NCBI GenBank assembly: GCA_900318035.1
Contig: ONJC01000014.1
Span: 19,137-83,136 of the forward strand
Reading direction: 5' to 3'
Origin: an uncultured Methanobrevibacter sp.
GTDB lineage: Archaea; Methanobacteriota; Methanobacteria; Methanobacteriales; Methanobacteriaceae
Length of the DNA: 64,000 nt
Shown: positions 54,833-64,000 of the stretch, piece after piece
Layout: each line of letters starts with the position of its first letter
Position numbering within the stretch: position 1 is the stretch's first letter
Translations under genes and position numbers: made by a program
The notes under the pieces: generated by a model
What the model saw: the letters and a program-made list of their open reading frames with translations, nothing else
Told to the model about the DNA's origin: nothing
Database searches by the model: none

Positions 54833-54975
54833 TTTGCGCTTTGTGGATGAATATCTATTGGTTTTTAATGTCTAAGGAGGATATTGGGGAGATTTCTCTG
54901 AGATAAGACATTAAATTTGACTTTTTTTATTATTGATTTTTACTAATTTTAGGATATTTATTTAAACAATAACCT
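54833..54975. repeat. Repeated hairpin-bearing intergenic element, copy C
   Basis: TTTGCGCTTTGTG and ATATCTATTGGTTTTTAATGTCT lead into the stem TAATGTCT (54866-54873)/AGACATTA (54906-54913) with an inner GAGA/TCTC hairpin. TTTGACTTTTTTTAT and GGATATTTATTTAAA follow. The first third matches copy B (48783-48830), the rest copy A (47400-47512). It ends about 40 bases before the glycosyltransferase start and may act as its leader. Confidence 0.65.
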
Positions 54976-55012
54976 CAAAAAATAGTATTATAATTAGTGG
55001 AGAATTTATTTT

Positions 55013-56098
55013 ATGAAAATAGCAATGGTTGGTCAATTTCCGCCTCATGTTGGCGGGGTAGGTGTTCATATACACACTTTATCAAAGGAACTTGTAAAAC
55101 AGGGTCATGAAGTTTATGTAATCACATATCCTCATAAAAATATTCAGGATATTGATGGCATTCATGTAATCGGAACTAAAGGTCTTAACATTCCAGGTGT
55201 AAGAGGTTTGATGTTTAAGAAGAATGCCAAAAAGGCATTGGAAAACCTTTTGGAAAAGGAGGACATTGACATTATACACGGTCATTACCTGTTCCCTGCA
55301 GGAGCTGCGGCTGTTGAAGTTGGAAATGACCATAAAATAAAGACATATGTCACTGCACACGGTTCTGACATGTTTGAAGTATATAAGAAACAACCTATTA
55401 TGCGTTCCACTTTAAAAAATGTATTGAAAAAGGCTGATGTTGTTCTTGCAGTCAGCAATGCATTAAGGCACGAAATCATAGCCACAGGTGTTTCGGGCAT
55501 TTCCGAAAAGACCAGATTGTCCTGGAATTCAGTTGACATCGATAAGTTTTCACCAAACACTAACGACTCCTTCAAAAAGGAATTCAATCTTGAAGACAAA
55601 CCAATTGTTCTTTTTGTAGGTAATTTAATCAAAAGGAAAAATGTAGAATCATTGCTTGAAGCTAAAAAAATCGCTTATGGTGATTATTATCTTGTTGTTG
55701 TTGGAGATGGGCCGTTATATAAAAAACTCAAAAATAAGGTTGAAGATGAAAATATTCGTGATGTGATTTTTACAGGCTCCAGAACAGATGTTGAAAACAT
55801 CATTCCAAGCTGTGACGTTTTGGTCCTGCCTTCATTTTCTGAAAGTTTCGGTCTGGTTTTAATCGAAGCTTTGGCCTGCGGCAAGCCAGTAATCGGAAGT
55901 AATGTCGGTGGAATAACTGAGATAATAACTGATGATGTGGGGCTGTTGGTAGATCCTAATAAGATTTCATCCATTGCAAGTGCAATCGATAATGTAATCA
56001 CTGATGATGAATTAAGAAATTTCTTATCTTCAAATGCACGAGAAAGAGCGATAGACTTTTCTAAAGTCAATATTCCTTATGATGAGGTTGAAAAATGA
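55013..56098 (+). CDS. Glycosyltransferase family 4 protein
   Basis: A 361-residue GT-B enzyme: FPPHVGGVGVHIHTLSKEL at the start, FVGNLIKRKNVESLLEA at the domain boundary, and PSFSESFGLVLIEALACGKPVIGSNVGG at the nucleotide-sugar site. It transfers a sugar to a lipid, glycan or small-molecule acceptor, which cannot be told from the sequence. It overlaps the shikimate-kinase gene by 4 bases (ATGA). Confidence 0.9.
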   Translation: MKIAMVGQFPPHVGGVGVHIHTLSKELVKQGHEVYVITYPHKNIQDIDGIHVIGTKGLNIPGVRGLMFKKNAKKALENLLEKEDIDIIHGHYLFPAGAAAVEVGNDHKIKTYVTAHGSDMFEVYKKQPIMRSTLKNVLKKADVVLAVSNALRHEIIATGVSGISEKTRLSWNSVDIDKFSPNTNDSFKKEFNLEDKPIVLFVGNLIKRKNVESLLEAKKIAYGDYYLVVVGDGPLYKKLKNKVEDENIRDVIFTGSRTDVENIIPSCDVLVLPSFSESFGLVLIEALACGKPVIGSNVGGITEIITDDVGLLVDPNKISSIASAIDNVITDDELRNFLSSNARERAIDFSKVNIPYDEVEK

Positions 56099-56961
56099 AA
56101 AAAACTGTCAGGTCTCCAGGTTCTGCAACAATTATAAATGCCATTGCAACAGGTTTCGGCTCTGCATTCGGAATAGGTTTGGATATAAAATGTGAGGCTA
56201 AAACAACTAATAATTCTATTTCATGTGCCAATGATGTTGGAGCGGACAATTCCCTTATGAAACTGTGTGTCGAAAAGGTTTTCATGCATTACGATATTGA
56301 TGAAAATGAATTCGGTATTGATTTGAAAACTCAATCTAGTCTGCCGATGGCGTCAGGCCTGTCAAGCAGCAGCGCCTCCTCAAATGCAATTGTCAAGGTT
56401 ACATCTTCAATTGTCAGTGAAGAGTTTAATCTAGAACCCCTAAGCGATTTGGATGTGATTAACATGGCGATTGACGCATCACTGGATGCGGGAGTTACAA
56501 TCACAGGTTCATTTGACGATGCAACAGCGTCATATTTCGGTGGGGTTGTGGTGACTGACAACAGGAAGCGGGAATTCATCATAAAGGAAAAAATGCAGGA
56601 TTATCCAATTTTGGTTTACATGCCAAATTTCCATTCAAAATCCGGTGACTCAAATCCTGAAAGAATGAAATTGCTTGCCCCGTTGGTAGAAACTGCATTT
56701 GGTTTTGCAAGACAGAAAGACTATTTCAAGGCTCTTAATTTAAATGGGATGATTTATTCTGCAACATTGGGTTTTGATTCTGCAATAGCTATTGATGCTC
56801 TTGAGGCAGGTGCAATCGCTTCAGGTCTGTCTGGTACAGGTTCTTCATTTGTAGCTGTCGTCAGTGAGGATTCGATTGATGATGTTAAGCAGTCCTGGCA
56901 GAAATATGAGGGAAATGTTTTGGAAACCAGAGTTGACAATGACGGTTGTGTTCTGCTGTAG
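56095..56961 (+). CDS. aroK: Archaeal shikimate kinase (GHMP family)
   Basis: A 288-residue GHMP kinase: SPGSATIINAIATGFGSAFGIGLDI, the phosphate loop PMASGLSSSSASSNA, and the C-terminal GLSGTGSSFVAVV. This is the archaeal, non-homologous shikimate kinase of aromatic amino acid synthesis. The chorismate mutase gene 115 bases downstream supports the assignment. It starts within the end of the glycosyltransferase gene. Confidence 0.9.
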   Translation: MKKTVRSPGSATIINAIATGFGSAFGIGLDIKCEAKTTNNSISCANDVGADNSLMKLCVEKVFMHYDIDENEFGIDLKTQSSLPMASGLSSSSASSNAIVKVTSSIVSEEFNLEPLSDLDVINMAIDASLDAGVTITGSFDDATASYFGGVVVTDNRKREFIIKEKMQDYPILVYMPNFHSKSGDSNPERMKLLAPLVETAFGFARQKDYFKALNLNGMIYSATLGFDSAIAIDALEAGAIASGLSGTGSSFVAVVSEDSIDDVKQSWQKYEGNVLETRVDNDGCVLL

Positions 56962-57075
56962 GAAATTTTAACCATATTCTTTTTTGCATCATTTTTCCCT
57001 ATGACAATCATATACTTTATATAGTAGGATAATAATAAATTATATTATTATCATTATTATCAATTTGGTGATTTT

Positions 57076-57417
57076 TTGACAAGTAATTATGAAATGAAAA
57101 CTTTTAATAATCAACAGGAAGCTGAAGACCTTCTCAAAAAATCCAGAATTCGTATTGATGAAATTGATAATGAATTATTTGATTTAATTTCTCAAAGAAC
57201 ATCTCTTGCAAATGATATTGCTCTTGCTAAGGATTATCTCGGAATGCCAGTTTTTGATAAATCCAGGGAAGAGGAAGTTCATAGAAAAGTTGATAATCTT
57301 TGTGAAGAATTAGGTCTTGATGTTGATATTGTTGATCAAATCGTAGACATGCTAACTATATTAAATAAGAATGAGCAGAAAAAAATTTTAAGGAGGAATG
57401 TTAATGGGCAATATTAG
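57076..57417 (+). CDS. Chorismate mutase (AroQ type)
   Basis: A 113-residue all-helical protein; [29 protein letters not shown] is the first helix, with catalytic Arg and Lys, and [11 protein letters not shown] follows. It converts chorismate to prephenate for phenylalanine and tyrosine. The TTG at 57076 has ggtgat 3 bases upstream; ATG 57094 lacks one. The last 14 bases overlap the S17e gene. Confidence 0.9.
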   Translation: MTSNYEMKTFNNQQEAEDLLKKSRIRIDEIDNELFDLISQRTSLANDIALAKDYLGMPVFDKSREEEVHRKVDNLCEELGLDVDIVDQIVDMLTILNKNEQKKILRRNVNGQY

Positions 57418-57601
57418 AACTTCATTTGTTAAACGTTTAGCAAAAGAACTTATTGAAACTCATCCTGGTGTTTTCACTACTAGTTTTGATGAAAATAAAG
57501 TATTAGTACAAGAATACTCAACTGTAAGTACTAAACATTTAAGAAATAAAATTGCTGGATATGTTACAAGGCTTGTAAGGTTACAACAAACCCAAGAATA
57601 A
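57404..57601 (+). CDS. rps17e: Ribosomal protein S17e
   Basis: A 65-residue small-subunit protein: [18 protein letters not shown] and [26 protein letters not shown] are diagnostic. ATG 57404 has aggagg 8 bases upstream and is the conserved start; ATG 57398 lies only 2 bases after that site. It overlaps the chorismate mutase gene by 14 bases. Confidence 0.95.
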   Translation: MGNIRTSFVKRLAKELIETHPGVFTTSFDENKVLVQEYSTVSTKHLRNKIAGYVTRLVRLQQTQE

Positions 57602-57815
57602 GCTTTTTATCATATTTTTTACTACTTTTTTTTATTATACTTTTTATTTTGTTTTGAAAGTTTATAATTTTGTATATATTTTTTAATTTTTACTTTTGAA
57701 TATATTTAATTTTTTAACCCTATTTTTAGTTAAAAGTTTATTAATATGGTTAGATATAAATATATATTAATATTTTTGTTAAGTCTAAAATATAATTTTG
57801 AAATAGGTGAATTTA

Positions 57816-59036
57816 ATGGATTTAATAGTAGCGAAATTCGGAGGAACCTCGGTTGGAAACGGTTCCAGAATAAAAAAAGCGGCGCAGTCTGTAGTAAATG
57901 AATATATGAAAGGTAATCAGGTAGTGGTTGTCGTTTCTGCTGTCAACAAGACAACCGATGAGTTAATTGGATTATCCAATGATGCAATTGGTTCAAGTTT
58001 GACTGACAAGCAAAAGGCAGAAATTATGGCTATGGGAGAATTAACCAGTGCTAGGGTATTCTCAGCAACTATTGAATCATTAGGAGTAAAGTCAGAATTC
58101 ATTGACCCTTATAATGAGTTATGGCCAATAATTACTGATTCCAACTCTCTTGAAGCGAAAATAGATTTCAGCTCTACAAACAAAAAAATCAACGGTATTC
58201 AAGAGCTTATTAATCAAGGCATCATTCCTGTCATTTGCGGATTTTTAGGAAGAGGGCCTAGCGGTGAAATCACAACACTGGGAAGAGGTGGAAGTGATAT
58301 TTCAGCATTTTTGATTGGGCATTGTCTTAATGCAAATGAGGTTATCATCGTCACTGATGTTGAAGGAGTAATGTCTACCGACCCTAATAAGATTGAAGAG
58401 GCAGAATTGCTTGAAGAGATATCTGTTGAAGAAATGAGGGATTTGGCAACACACGGCGCACAGGTCCTGCATCCTCATGCATTAAAATATAAAGATCCAT
58501 TAATAAGTGCAAAAATTATCAACTTCAATCATGGCGATTTAAGTACAAGAGGTACTCGTATTACTGGACCTTTTGAAGGCGATATATTGAAATCCGTATC
58601 ACTTTACAAGGACCCTATTTCACTAATAGTTCTCGTCGGAGAGGCTATGCTTAAAAAGGTTGGGCTTCTTGCAGACATAACAACTTGTCTTGCAAAGCAC
58701 AACATTAACATTTTTGGAATTTCTGCAGGTCAAAATTCTATTACAATATTCATAAACAAGAAAGATGCAGAACTTGGTTATCATCTTTTACATAACCTGG
58801 TAGTGGAAACTGATATATTGAGTTCCCTATCATTGGGCAGGGACACTGGAATGATTACTCTGGTCAGTCCGGACATTATTGAAACTCCGGGAATTATTTC
58901 AGGAATCACTGAACCGCTCAGAAAAAATAACATTAACATTGTTGAAATCACATCATCTCAAACAGCAGTTGTATTGTTTGTTGATTGGGAAGATGGTGAA
59001 AAAGCATGCGATTTAGTTAACGAGGTTTTAAAATGA
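57816..59036 (+). CDS. lysC: Aspartate kinase
   Basis: A 406-residue enzyme: [16 protein letters not shown] at the N-terminus, [26 protein letters not shown] in the catalytic domain, and two C-terminal ACT domains from about 260 for feedback control. It phosphorylates aspartate at the entry to lysine, threonine and methionine synthesis. ATG 57816 with aggtga 5 bases upstream is preferred over the GTG at 57807. It overlaps dapA by 4 bases. Confidence 0.95.
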   Translation: MDLIVAKFGGTSVGNGSRIKKAAQSVVNEYMKGNQVVVVVSAVNKTTDELIGLSNDAIGSSLTDKQKAEIMAMGELTSARVFSATIESLGVKSEFIDPYNELWPIITDSNSLEAKIDFSSTNKKINGIQELINQGIIPVICGFLGRGPSGEITTLGRGGSDISAFLIGHCLNANEVIIVTDVEGVMSTDPNKIEEAELLEEISVEEMRDLATHGAQVLHPHALKYKDPLISAKIINFNHGDLSTRGTRITGPFEGDILKSVSLYKDPISLIVLVGEAMLKKVGLLADITTCLAKHNINIFGISAGQNSITIFINKKDAELGYHLLHNLVVETDILSSLSLGRDTGMITLVSPDIIETPGIISGITEPLRKNNINIVEITSSQTAVVLFVDWEDGEKACDLVNEVLK

Positions 59037-59926
59037 AATTTGAAGGAACATACGTTGCAATGGTAACTCCTTTCGATAAAGACCAAAATATTGATGAGGA
59101 AGGATTCAGATCCAACATCAATTATTTAATCGATCAGGGAGTTGATGGATTAGTTGGGGCAGGAACTACAGGAGAATCTGCCACACTTACTCATGACGAA
59201 CATCAGAAAGTCATTGAAATTTTAGTGGATGAAGTTGATGGCAGAGTTCAGACCGTCGCTGGAACAGGAAGTAATTCTACTTCTGAAGCAATTTCCCTTA
59301 CTAAGTTTTCTGCTGATGCGGGGGTTGATGCAGCATTATTGATTACTCCATATTACAACAAACCGCAACAACATGCTTTGGTTAACCATTACAGCACTGT
59401 TGCTGGAGCTTGTGATATTCCAATCATCGCATATAATGTACCGTCACGTACAGGAAGCGATATTGCTGTTGAAACTGCAGTCGAACTTGCAAAAATCGAA
59501 GGTGTTGACGCTCTTAAAGAAGCCAGCGGAAGTGTTGATAAGGTATCTGATATTTACAGGGCGCTCTGCCGTGAAGGACTTGAAGATGATTTGGATATTC
59601 TTTCCGGTGAGGATTCACTTACATTGCCTCTTATGGCAGTAGGTGCAACAGGTGTAATTAGTGCATCTGCAAACATCGATGCAAAAAGAATGGTTCTAAT
59701 GGTCAACAGTGTTTTAAATGATGATTACACAAGGGCATTCGAGCTTCACTATGAAATGCTTGATGTCATAAGGGCTCTTTTCATTGAAAGTAATCCTGTT
59801 CCGGTAAAAACCGCAATGAATTTAATGGGACTTCCTTCAGGACCACTCAGGCAACCGTTATGTGAAATGTTGGATGATGATTTGGAAATTCTTAAAAAAG
59901 CATTAAAAGAGTCTGATTTAATTTAA
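59033..59926 (+). CDS. dapA: 4-hydroxy-tetrahydrodipicolinate synthase
   Basis: A 297-residue TIM-barrel aldolase: [16 protein letters not shown], the Tyr of AYNVPSRTG and Schiff-base Lys in DALKEASG. It condenses pyruvate with aspartate semialdehyde. The ATGA overlap with lysC and the 12-base gap to dapB indicate one operon. Confidence 0.95.
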   Translation: MKFEGTYVAMVTPFDKDQNIDEEGFRSNINYLIDQGVDGLVGAGTTGESATLTHDEHQKVIEILVDEVDGRVQTVAGTGSNSTSEAISLTKFSADAGVDAALLITPYYNKPQQHALVNHYSTVAGACDIPIIAYNVPSRTGSDIAVETAVELAKIEGVDALKEASGSVDKVSDIYRALCREGLEDDLDILSGEDSLTLPLMAVGATGVISASANIDAKRMVLMVNSVLNDDYTRAFELHYEMLDVIRALFIESNPVPVKTAMNLMGLPSGPLRQPLCEMLDDDLEILKKALKESDLI

Positions 59927-59938
59927 GTTGGTATTATT

Positions 59939-60760
59939 ATGATTAAAGTCGCAGTAACTGGAGCTGCTGGAAGAATGGGCTCCGGTATTATTAGAAAAAT
60001 TACACAACAGGATGATATGGAAGTAGTTGCCGCTATTGAAATACCTGACACTCCCCTTGCTGGAAAAGATGCAGGTCTTCAGGCAGGAATCGATGAATTG
60101 GGCGTTAAAATTGTTGGCGCTGAAAAATTGGAGGAAACCTTAAAGGCATCAGGTGCTGATGTATTGGTTGATTTCACTATTGCTCATGCAGCGGTCAACA
60201 CAATCAAAGTGGCTACTTCATGTGGAGTGAATATTGTTGTGGGAACCACAGGTTTTAGTGATGAACAGATGGCTGAAAACATTAAAAACGTTAAGGAAAA
60301 CAATGTCGGTGCAGTCATTTCATCCAATATGGCAATTGGTGTAAATGTTTTCTTCAACACCCTGAAGAAATTGGCTCCACTTTTATATGATTATGACATT
60401 GAAATAATCGAGGCGCATCACAACCAGAAAAAGGATGCTCCTTCCGGAACTGCCGTGACTGCTTTTGAAGTTATTGCAAAAGAATTGGACCGTGACCCTG
60501 AAGAGGTTGGAGTTTACGGAAGAAAAGGTCTCGTCGGCAAAAGAACTTCTGAAGAAATTGGAGTTCATGCAGTTCGTGGTGGAGACATTGTCGGAGACCA
60601 CACCGTGATGTTTGTCGGTGATGGTGAAAGACTGGAAGTTAAACACCAGGCCCATACAAGAGAAGTATTCATTGCAGGTGTTATTAGAGCTATTAGATAT
60701 GTTCCTACTGCTCAAAAAGGTGTTGTAAGCAGTATGAATGATGTTTTAGGATTAGAATAG
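59939..60760 (+). CDS. dapB: 4-hydroxy-tetrahydrodipicolinate reductase
   Basis: A 273-residue Rossmann reductase: [16 protein letters not shown] binds NAD(P)H, and [15 protein letters not shown] holds the catalytic His and Lys. It reduces the DapA product toward diaminopimelate and lysine. Its stop overlaps the ribosome site of asd. Confidence 0.95.
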   Translation: MIKVAVTGAAGRMGSGIIRKITQQDDMEVVAAIEIPDTPLAGKDAGLQAGIDELGVKIVGAEKLEETLKASGADVLVDFTIAHAAVNTIKVATSCGVNIVVGTTGFSDEQMAENIKNVKENNVGAVISSNMAIGVNVFFNTLKKLAPLLYDYDIEIIEAHHNQKKDAPSGTAVTAFEVIAKELDRDPEEVGVYGRKGLVGKRTSEEIGVHAVRGGDIVGDHTVMFVGDGERLEVKHQAHTREVFIAGVIRAIRYVPTAQKGVVSSMNDVLGLE

Positions 60761-60769
60761 GTGATTAAT

Positions 60770-61819
60770 ATGGTTAATGTAGGAGTACTTGGCGCTACTG
60801 GAATGGTGGGCCAAAGATTTATTAAATTACTTGAAAACCATCCGGATTTTGAGATTACAGCTTTGGCTGCATCTTCACGTTCTGCCGGTAAAAGATATGA
60901 GGATGCAACAACTTGGTATTTGGACAGTGAGATGCCTGAGTCCGTTAAGGACATTGAGGTTATTGAAACTAATCCTGAAGCAATGGATAATGATGTGGAT
61001 ATTGTATTTTCTTCATTGCCTACAGATTTTGCATTGACTGTTGAAAAGGAATATGCAAAAGATTATGTTGTTGCAAGTAATGCCAGTGCACACAGGATGA
61101 AGAAAAACATCCCGTTGGTGATTCCTGAAGTTAATCCTGAGTGCTTAGATATGATCGATGCTCAACAAAAGGAAAATGATTGGGACGGATTCATTGTAAC
61201 CAATCCTAATTGTTCAACTATTGCTTTGGCTTTAACATTAAAACCTATTGTTGATAATTTTGATGTTGAATCCGTTAGGGTATCTACAATGCAAGCAGTA
61301 TCTGGTGCAGGTTATAATGGGGTTCCTTCTATGGCTATTGTTGATAATCTTGTTCCTTTCATCGGTAGTGAAGAGGAAAAAATGGAAAGCGAATCACTAT
61401 ATCTGTTGGGTTCATTCGATGGTACTGATGTAGTTAATGCCAATTTCAAATTAAGCGCATCATGTCATAGGGTGCCTGTTATTGATGGTCATACTGAAGC
61501 GGTATTTATCGAGTTGGCTGATGACTTTGACATTGCAGATGTCAGTGATAAAATGGCAAATTTCAAAGGTTTGCCACAAGAACTAAATCTGTTCTCAGCT
61601 CCTGAAAATCCTGTAATTGTTAAAGAAGAGGAAGACAGGCCACAACCTAGAATGGACAGAAATGCAAGTAATGGTATGGCTGTTACTGTTGGTAGATTAA
61701 GAAAAGACCAAGCATTTGATAATAGTTTCAAATATGTTCTTGTTGGACATAACACTATTCGTGGAGCCGCTGGAGCTTCAATATTAAATGCAGAATTAAT
61801 TAATGATAAAATACTCTAA
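60770..61819 (+). CDS. asd: Aspartate-semialdehyde dehydrogenase
   Basis: A 349-residue enzyme of the archaeal/yeast type: [16 protein letters not shown] for NADP, active-site Cys in [13 protein letters not shown], catalytic His in [16 protein letters not shown]. It makes aspartate semialdehyde for DapA and homoserine. ATG 60770 with aggtgat 4 bases upstream is preferred to the GTG at 60761. Last gene of lysC-dapA-dapB-asd. Confidence 0.95.
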   Translation: MVNVGVLGATGMVGQRFIKLLENHPDFEITALAASSRSAGKRYEDATTWYLDSEMPESVKDIEVIETNPEAMDNDVDIVFSSLPTDFALTVEKEYAKDYVVASNASAHRMKKNIPLVIPEVNPECLDMIDAQQKENDWDGFIVTNPNCSTIALALTLKPIVDNFDVESVRVSTMQAVSGAGYNGVPSMAIVDNLVPFIGSEEEKMESESLYLLGSFDGTDVVNANFKLSASCHRVPVIDGHTEAVFIELADDFDIADVSDKMANFKGLPQELNLFSAPENPVIVKEEEDRPQPRMDRNASNGMAVTVGRLRKDQAFDNSFKYVLVGHNTIRGAAGASILNAELINDKIL

Positions 61820-62049
61820 TTTTATCAATTTTTTTCTTCTATTTTTTTTAATTTTTTTTATTTTTCCCATCTGTTTTCTTATTGTTTTTATTTTCTTTTT
61901 TTGGTTTGTTTAAGGGTTTAATTTAAATAGTATAAAAGAAATATTTTATAGCAAGGAATTATATTGTACAAAATATCGAAATACTCAAATTCATAAATTT
62001 TCAATAATTTGAAATCGATATTGGGATAAAATTTAAACTAAGGGATAGA

Positions 62050-63474
62050 ATGGAAATAGGAATTGATGCTGAAAAAGATACTCTACAATCTTTAATTCGG
62101 TCTTGCCTATTAGAGCTTAATAAGTTAAAATTGGAATTAACTGAACTTGAAGTTGAAAAAGCTAATGATAATACTCCAATACGGATTAAAGAGCTCGAAA
62201 AGGATATTGTAGAAAAAGAGAAAGAAGTTTCTGTTATTAAGTTTAAAGCGGAAGATGAAATCAATCTTTTGAAAAAACAACTCGAAGAAAAAGATACTTT
62301 AATCAAAAATCAGGAAGACAGAATTTATGAATTGGATTATGTTAATAATTCTCTTGATGAAATAAAAGAATATTTTGCTGAACAATTAAAGGAATATAAG
62401 AAAAAAGAGTTGGCTGAAGTTAATGAAAGGTTAAACGAATCTTTTAAAAGTGCAGCGGAAAAGGATGCTCAAATTATTTCTCTTTCAAGAACCATTGACG
62501 AGTATAAAATTAAGGTCATAAAACTGGAGAATAATGTAGAGTCCAAAACCAAGATTTTAGAACTCGAAAAGCAGCTTGAACTTAAAAACAATGAGCTTAC
62601 CATAAGGGAGAATGAGATTTCTCAAAAGGATACTCAGCTTGATGTCTTAAGAGAAAAGACAATTCCTAAGGAAGACTATATCAGTCTTCAAACTAATTTT
62701 GAATCCAAAATGAATGAGATGAATGATGAGATTGCAAATCTAAAAGAAAATACTATCCCTAAAAAAGAATATGCTGATCTTCAATCTCAATTTGAAACTG
62801 AAATTGTTAATTTGGATAATCAAATTAATACCCTTAAGGAAAATACAATTCCTAAAGATGAATATCTCACTCTTCAGACCAAATTGGAAACTGAATTGGC
62901 ATCAAAAGACAATGAAATTGAGTATTTAAAAGAGAAAACTGTTCCTCGTGAAGATCTTGTTGCTCTTCAGACCAAATTGGAAACTGAATTGGCATCAAAA
63001 GATAATGAAATTGAGTATTTAAAAGAGAAAACTGTTCCTCGTGAAGAGCTAGTTACACTTCAGACCAAATTGGAAACTGAATTGTCATCTAAAAATAACC
63101 AAATTGAGTATTTAAAAGAGAAAACTGTTCCTCGTGAAGAATTTATCACTCTTCAAACCAAATTGGAAGGCCAAATTGCTGCTAAAGATAATGAGCTTGA
63201 GTATTTAAAAGAGAAAACTGTTTCTCGTGAAGATTTCATCAATCTCCAATCTGAGGTTAAATCAAAAGATAATGAGCTCAAATACTTAAAACAGCAAACT
63301 GTTCCTCGTGAAGATTATATCACTCTTCAAAATGAGTTAAACAGGAAAAACGATAAAATCAAAAGATTGGAAGAGATTAATACTTTCTTCAATGAGCTTC
63401 AAGAAGAACAGGATGCTTATGATACAATCGAAAGGACACCTCCTTTCAGATTAGAGAAAAAGCAACATAGATAA
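62050..63474 (+). CDS. Coiled-coil protein with 31-residue repeats, unknown function
   Basis: A 474-residue, highly charged, almost entirely helical protein with no signal peptide or membrane segment. Residues 1-200 are ordinary coiled coil. Residues 201-386 are six 31-residue repeats and 387-440 two 27-residue repeats, each opening KEKT[VI]P[RK]E[DE] and continuing with xLQTKLE. The Pro in each unit should break or kink the coil at regular steps. The C-terminus is basic. Flanked by AT-rich gaps, so probably a single-gene unit. A structural or cytoskeletal role is only a guess. Confidence 0.8.
   Translation: MEIGIDAEKDTLQSLIRSCLLELNKLKLELTELEVEKANDNTPIRIKELEKDIVEKEKEVSVIKFKAEDEINLLKKQLEEKDTLIKNQEDRIYELDYVNNSLDEIKEYFAEQLKEYKKKELAEVNERLNESFKSAAEKDAQIISLSRTIDEYKIKVIKLENNVESKTKILELEKQLELKNNELTIRENEISQKDTQLDVLREKTIPKEDYISLQTNFESKMNEMNDEIANLKENTIPKKEYADLQSQFETEIVNLDNQINTLKENTIPKDEYLTLQTKLETELASKDNEIEYLKEKTVPREDLVALQTKLETELASKDNEIEYLKEKTVPREELVTLQTKLETELSSKNNQIEYLKEKTVPREEFITLQTKLEGQIAAKDNELEYLKEKTVSREDFINLQSEVKSKDNELKYLKQQTVPREDYITLQNELNRKNDKIKRLEEINTFFNELQEEQDAYDTIERTPPFRLEKKQHR
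62650..63369 (+). repeat. Tandem coding repeats, 93-bp units
   Basis: Six 93-bp units followed by two 81-bp units within the coiled-coil gene. Units three to six (62836-63207) are the most alike at the DNA level, sharing blocks such as cttcagaccaaattggaaac and gagtatttaaaagagaaaac, so they arose or were homogenised recently. Unit number may vary among strains. Confidence 0.85.
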
Positions 63475-63901
63475 ATTTAATTATTAAAATTCCTTTATTG
63501 GAATTGGTTTTTGAGTCAAAATGAGACTAATCATCTCATTTTTCTTTCTATTCTTTTTACTTTCATAATTTTTTCACAAGAGTATCTACATGTGTCTATC
63601 AGTTTAATATTTTTTATCAATGTACTATGATATAATTCATTATTCATCAGATAATTTTAGTAGACTCAAGTGTTAATGTTAAAATAATTATATGCAAATG
63701 CATGTATTATCATACTTGTTTGGCCTTTGATTTTGCCGATGTTCTTTTTCTTACTTTAATTTACTTTATACCATAAAGTATTTATATAACCTTAAACTCA
63801 TGTATTAAGTAGAAAGGTTTTGTCAACACTATAACTTATTTTCTCATGTTGATTTTTAAACTGATCTAATTATTTATAAAATTAAAAAAAGGTGATTATT
63901 T
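63475..63901. other. Intergenic region before the thermosome gene
   Basis: A short hairpin-like segment (ATGAGA/TCATCTCAT around 63521-63540) with following T-run probably ends the coiled-coil gene. The remainder is AT-rich leader and promoter for the thermosome; no gene seen. Confidence 0.5.
63762..63788 (+). promoter_or_regulatory. Thermosome promoter: 19-bp palindrome abutting a TATA box
   Basis: TACTTTAT-acc-ATAAAGTA (63762-63780) is a perfect inverted repeat immediately followed by the TATA box tttatata (63781-63788), at the position of a BRE or activator/repressor site. The leader to the ATG is about 85-90 bases. Confidence 0.6.
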
Positions 63902-64000
63902 ATGGCACAAGGACAACCAATTTTTATTTTACCTGAAGGTACTAACAGGTCTGTCGGTAGAGATGCACAAAGAAATAACATTTTAGCTGGTAAAGTATTA
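63902..64000 (+). CDS. Thermosome (group II chaperonin) subunit, 5' end only
   Basis: The first 33 residues, [20 protein letters not shown] and [13 protein letters not shown], match the conserved N-terminus of archaeal thermosome subunits, ATP-driven protein-folding rings. ggtgat lies 6 bases before the ATG. The gene continues past the window. Confidence 0.92.
   Translation, partial: MAQGQPIFILPEGTNRSVGRDAQRNNILAGKVL

Noticed and set aside
62650..63369. CRISPR-like regular repeats
   Set aside because: The 93-bp periodicity is in frame and encodes degenerate 31-residue protein repeats without variable spacers. No CRISPR array or cas gene was seen anywhere in the window.

Overview
The window looks like chromosomal DNA of a gut or rumen methanogen of the order Methanobacteriales, most likely Methanobrevibacter. 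It is very AT-rich. Genes follow archaeal TATA boxes and ribosome binding sites of the ggtgat/aggtga type. The content is methanogen-specific: two methanofuran genes (mfnD, mfnF), a homoaconitase small subunit for coenzyme B, cbiD, archaeal lipid genes (carS, a tes-like radical SAM), a thermosome, a histone remnant, an archaeal GHMP shikimate kinase, Elp3, and a secreted adhesin-like protein. Species assignment is inference.

Layout. 1-4805: a pair of half-size ABC transporters followed by an S-T-A energy-coupling-factor (ECF) importer, an arrangement seen in some bacterial metallophore uptake loci. 4806-12308: a MacB-type ATPase with an FtsX-type permease, then an array of 13 tRNA or tRNA-like sequences, almost all Leu and Ser and several decayed, then a second copy of the permease. 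12397-14598: a nitroreductase-like protein, a DUF4012-like protein and DUF2124. 14699-27309: a metal-handling block. It has an ArsR repressor with a His/Asp/Cys-rich P1B ATPase, a MATE exporter, and a nicotianamine-synthase-like gene in one operon with two Nik/Opp-type ATPases. These are followed by a GNAT, a QueG-like Fe-S protein, and a substrate-binding protein with two permeases and a second GNAT. 27355-45860: housekeeping genes (truA, a wecB-like epimerase, mfnD, mfnF, carS, tes-like, hacB-like, a methylthiotransferase, deoC, elp3, a Hel308-like helicase, cbiD), tRNA-Val and tRNA-Phe, a histone gene broken by an internal deletion, and a TetR/CPBP-protease pair. 45861-55012: an accessory stretch with broken small genes, inverted repeats, tandem DUF2115 genes, a beta-helix/papain-like surface protein, an IS1182-like element with a nonsense codon in its transposase, and a repeated hairpin-bearing intergenic element. 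55013-64000: glycosyltransferase, shikimate kinase, chorismate mutase, ribosomal protein S17e, the lysine/threonine genes lysC-dapA-dapB-asd, a coiled-coil protein built of 31-residue repeats, and the start of a thermosome gene.

The most interesting system is the block at 19074-27309. Four transcription units share an 11-bp odd palindrome (AAGTATTACTT). At both major promoters it occurs as a pair whose centres are exactly 32 bp apart. The units together encode a nicotianamine-synthase-like enzyme, all five subunits of a nickel/opine/peptide-type importer, two paralogous acetyltransferases and an Fe-S protein. This reads as a self-contained archaeal metallophore synthesis-and-uptake regulon, comparable in logic to bacterial staphylopine-type systems but without their racemase and opine dehydrogenase.
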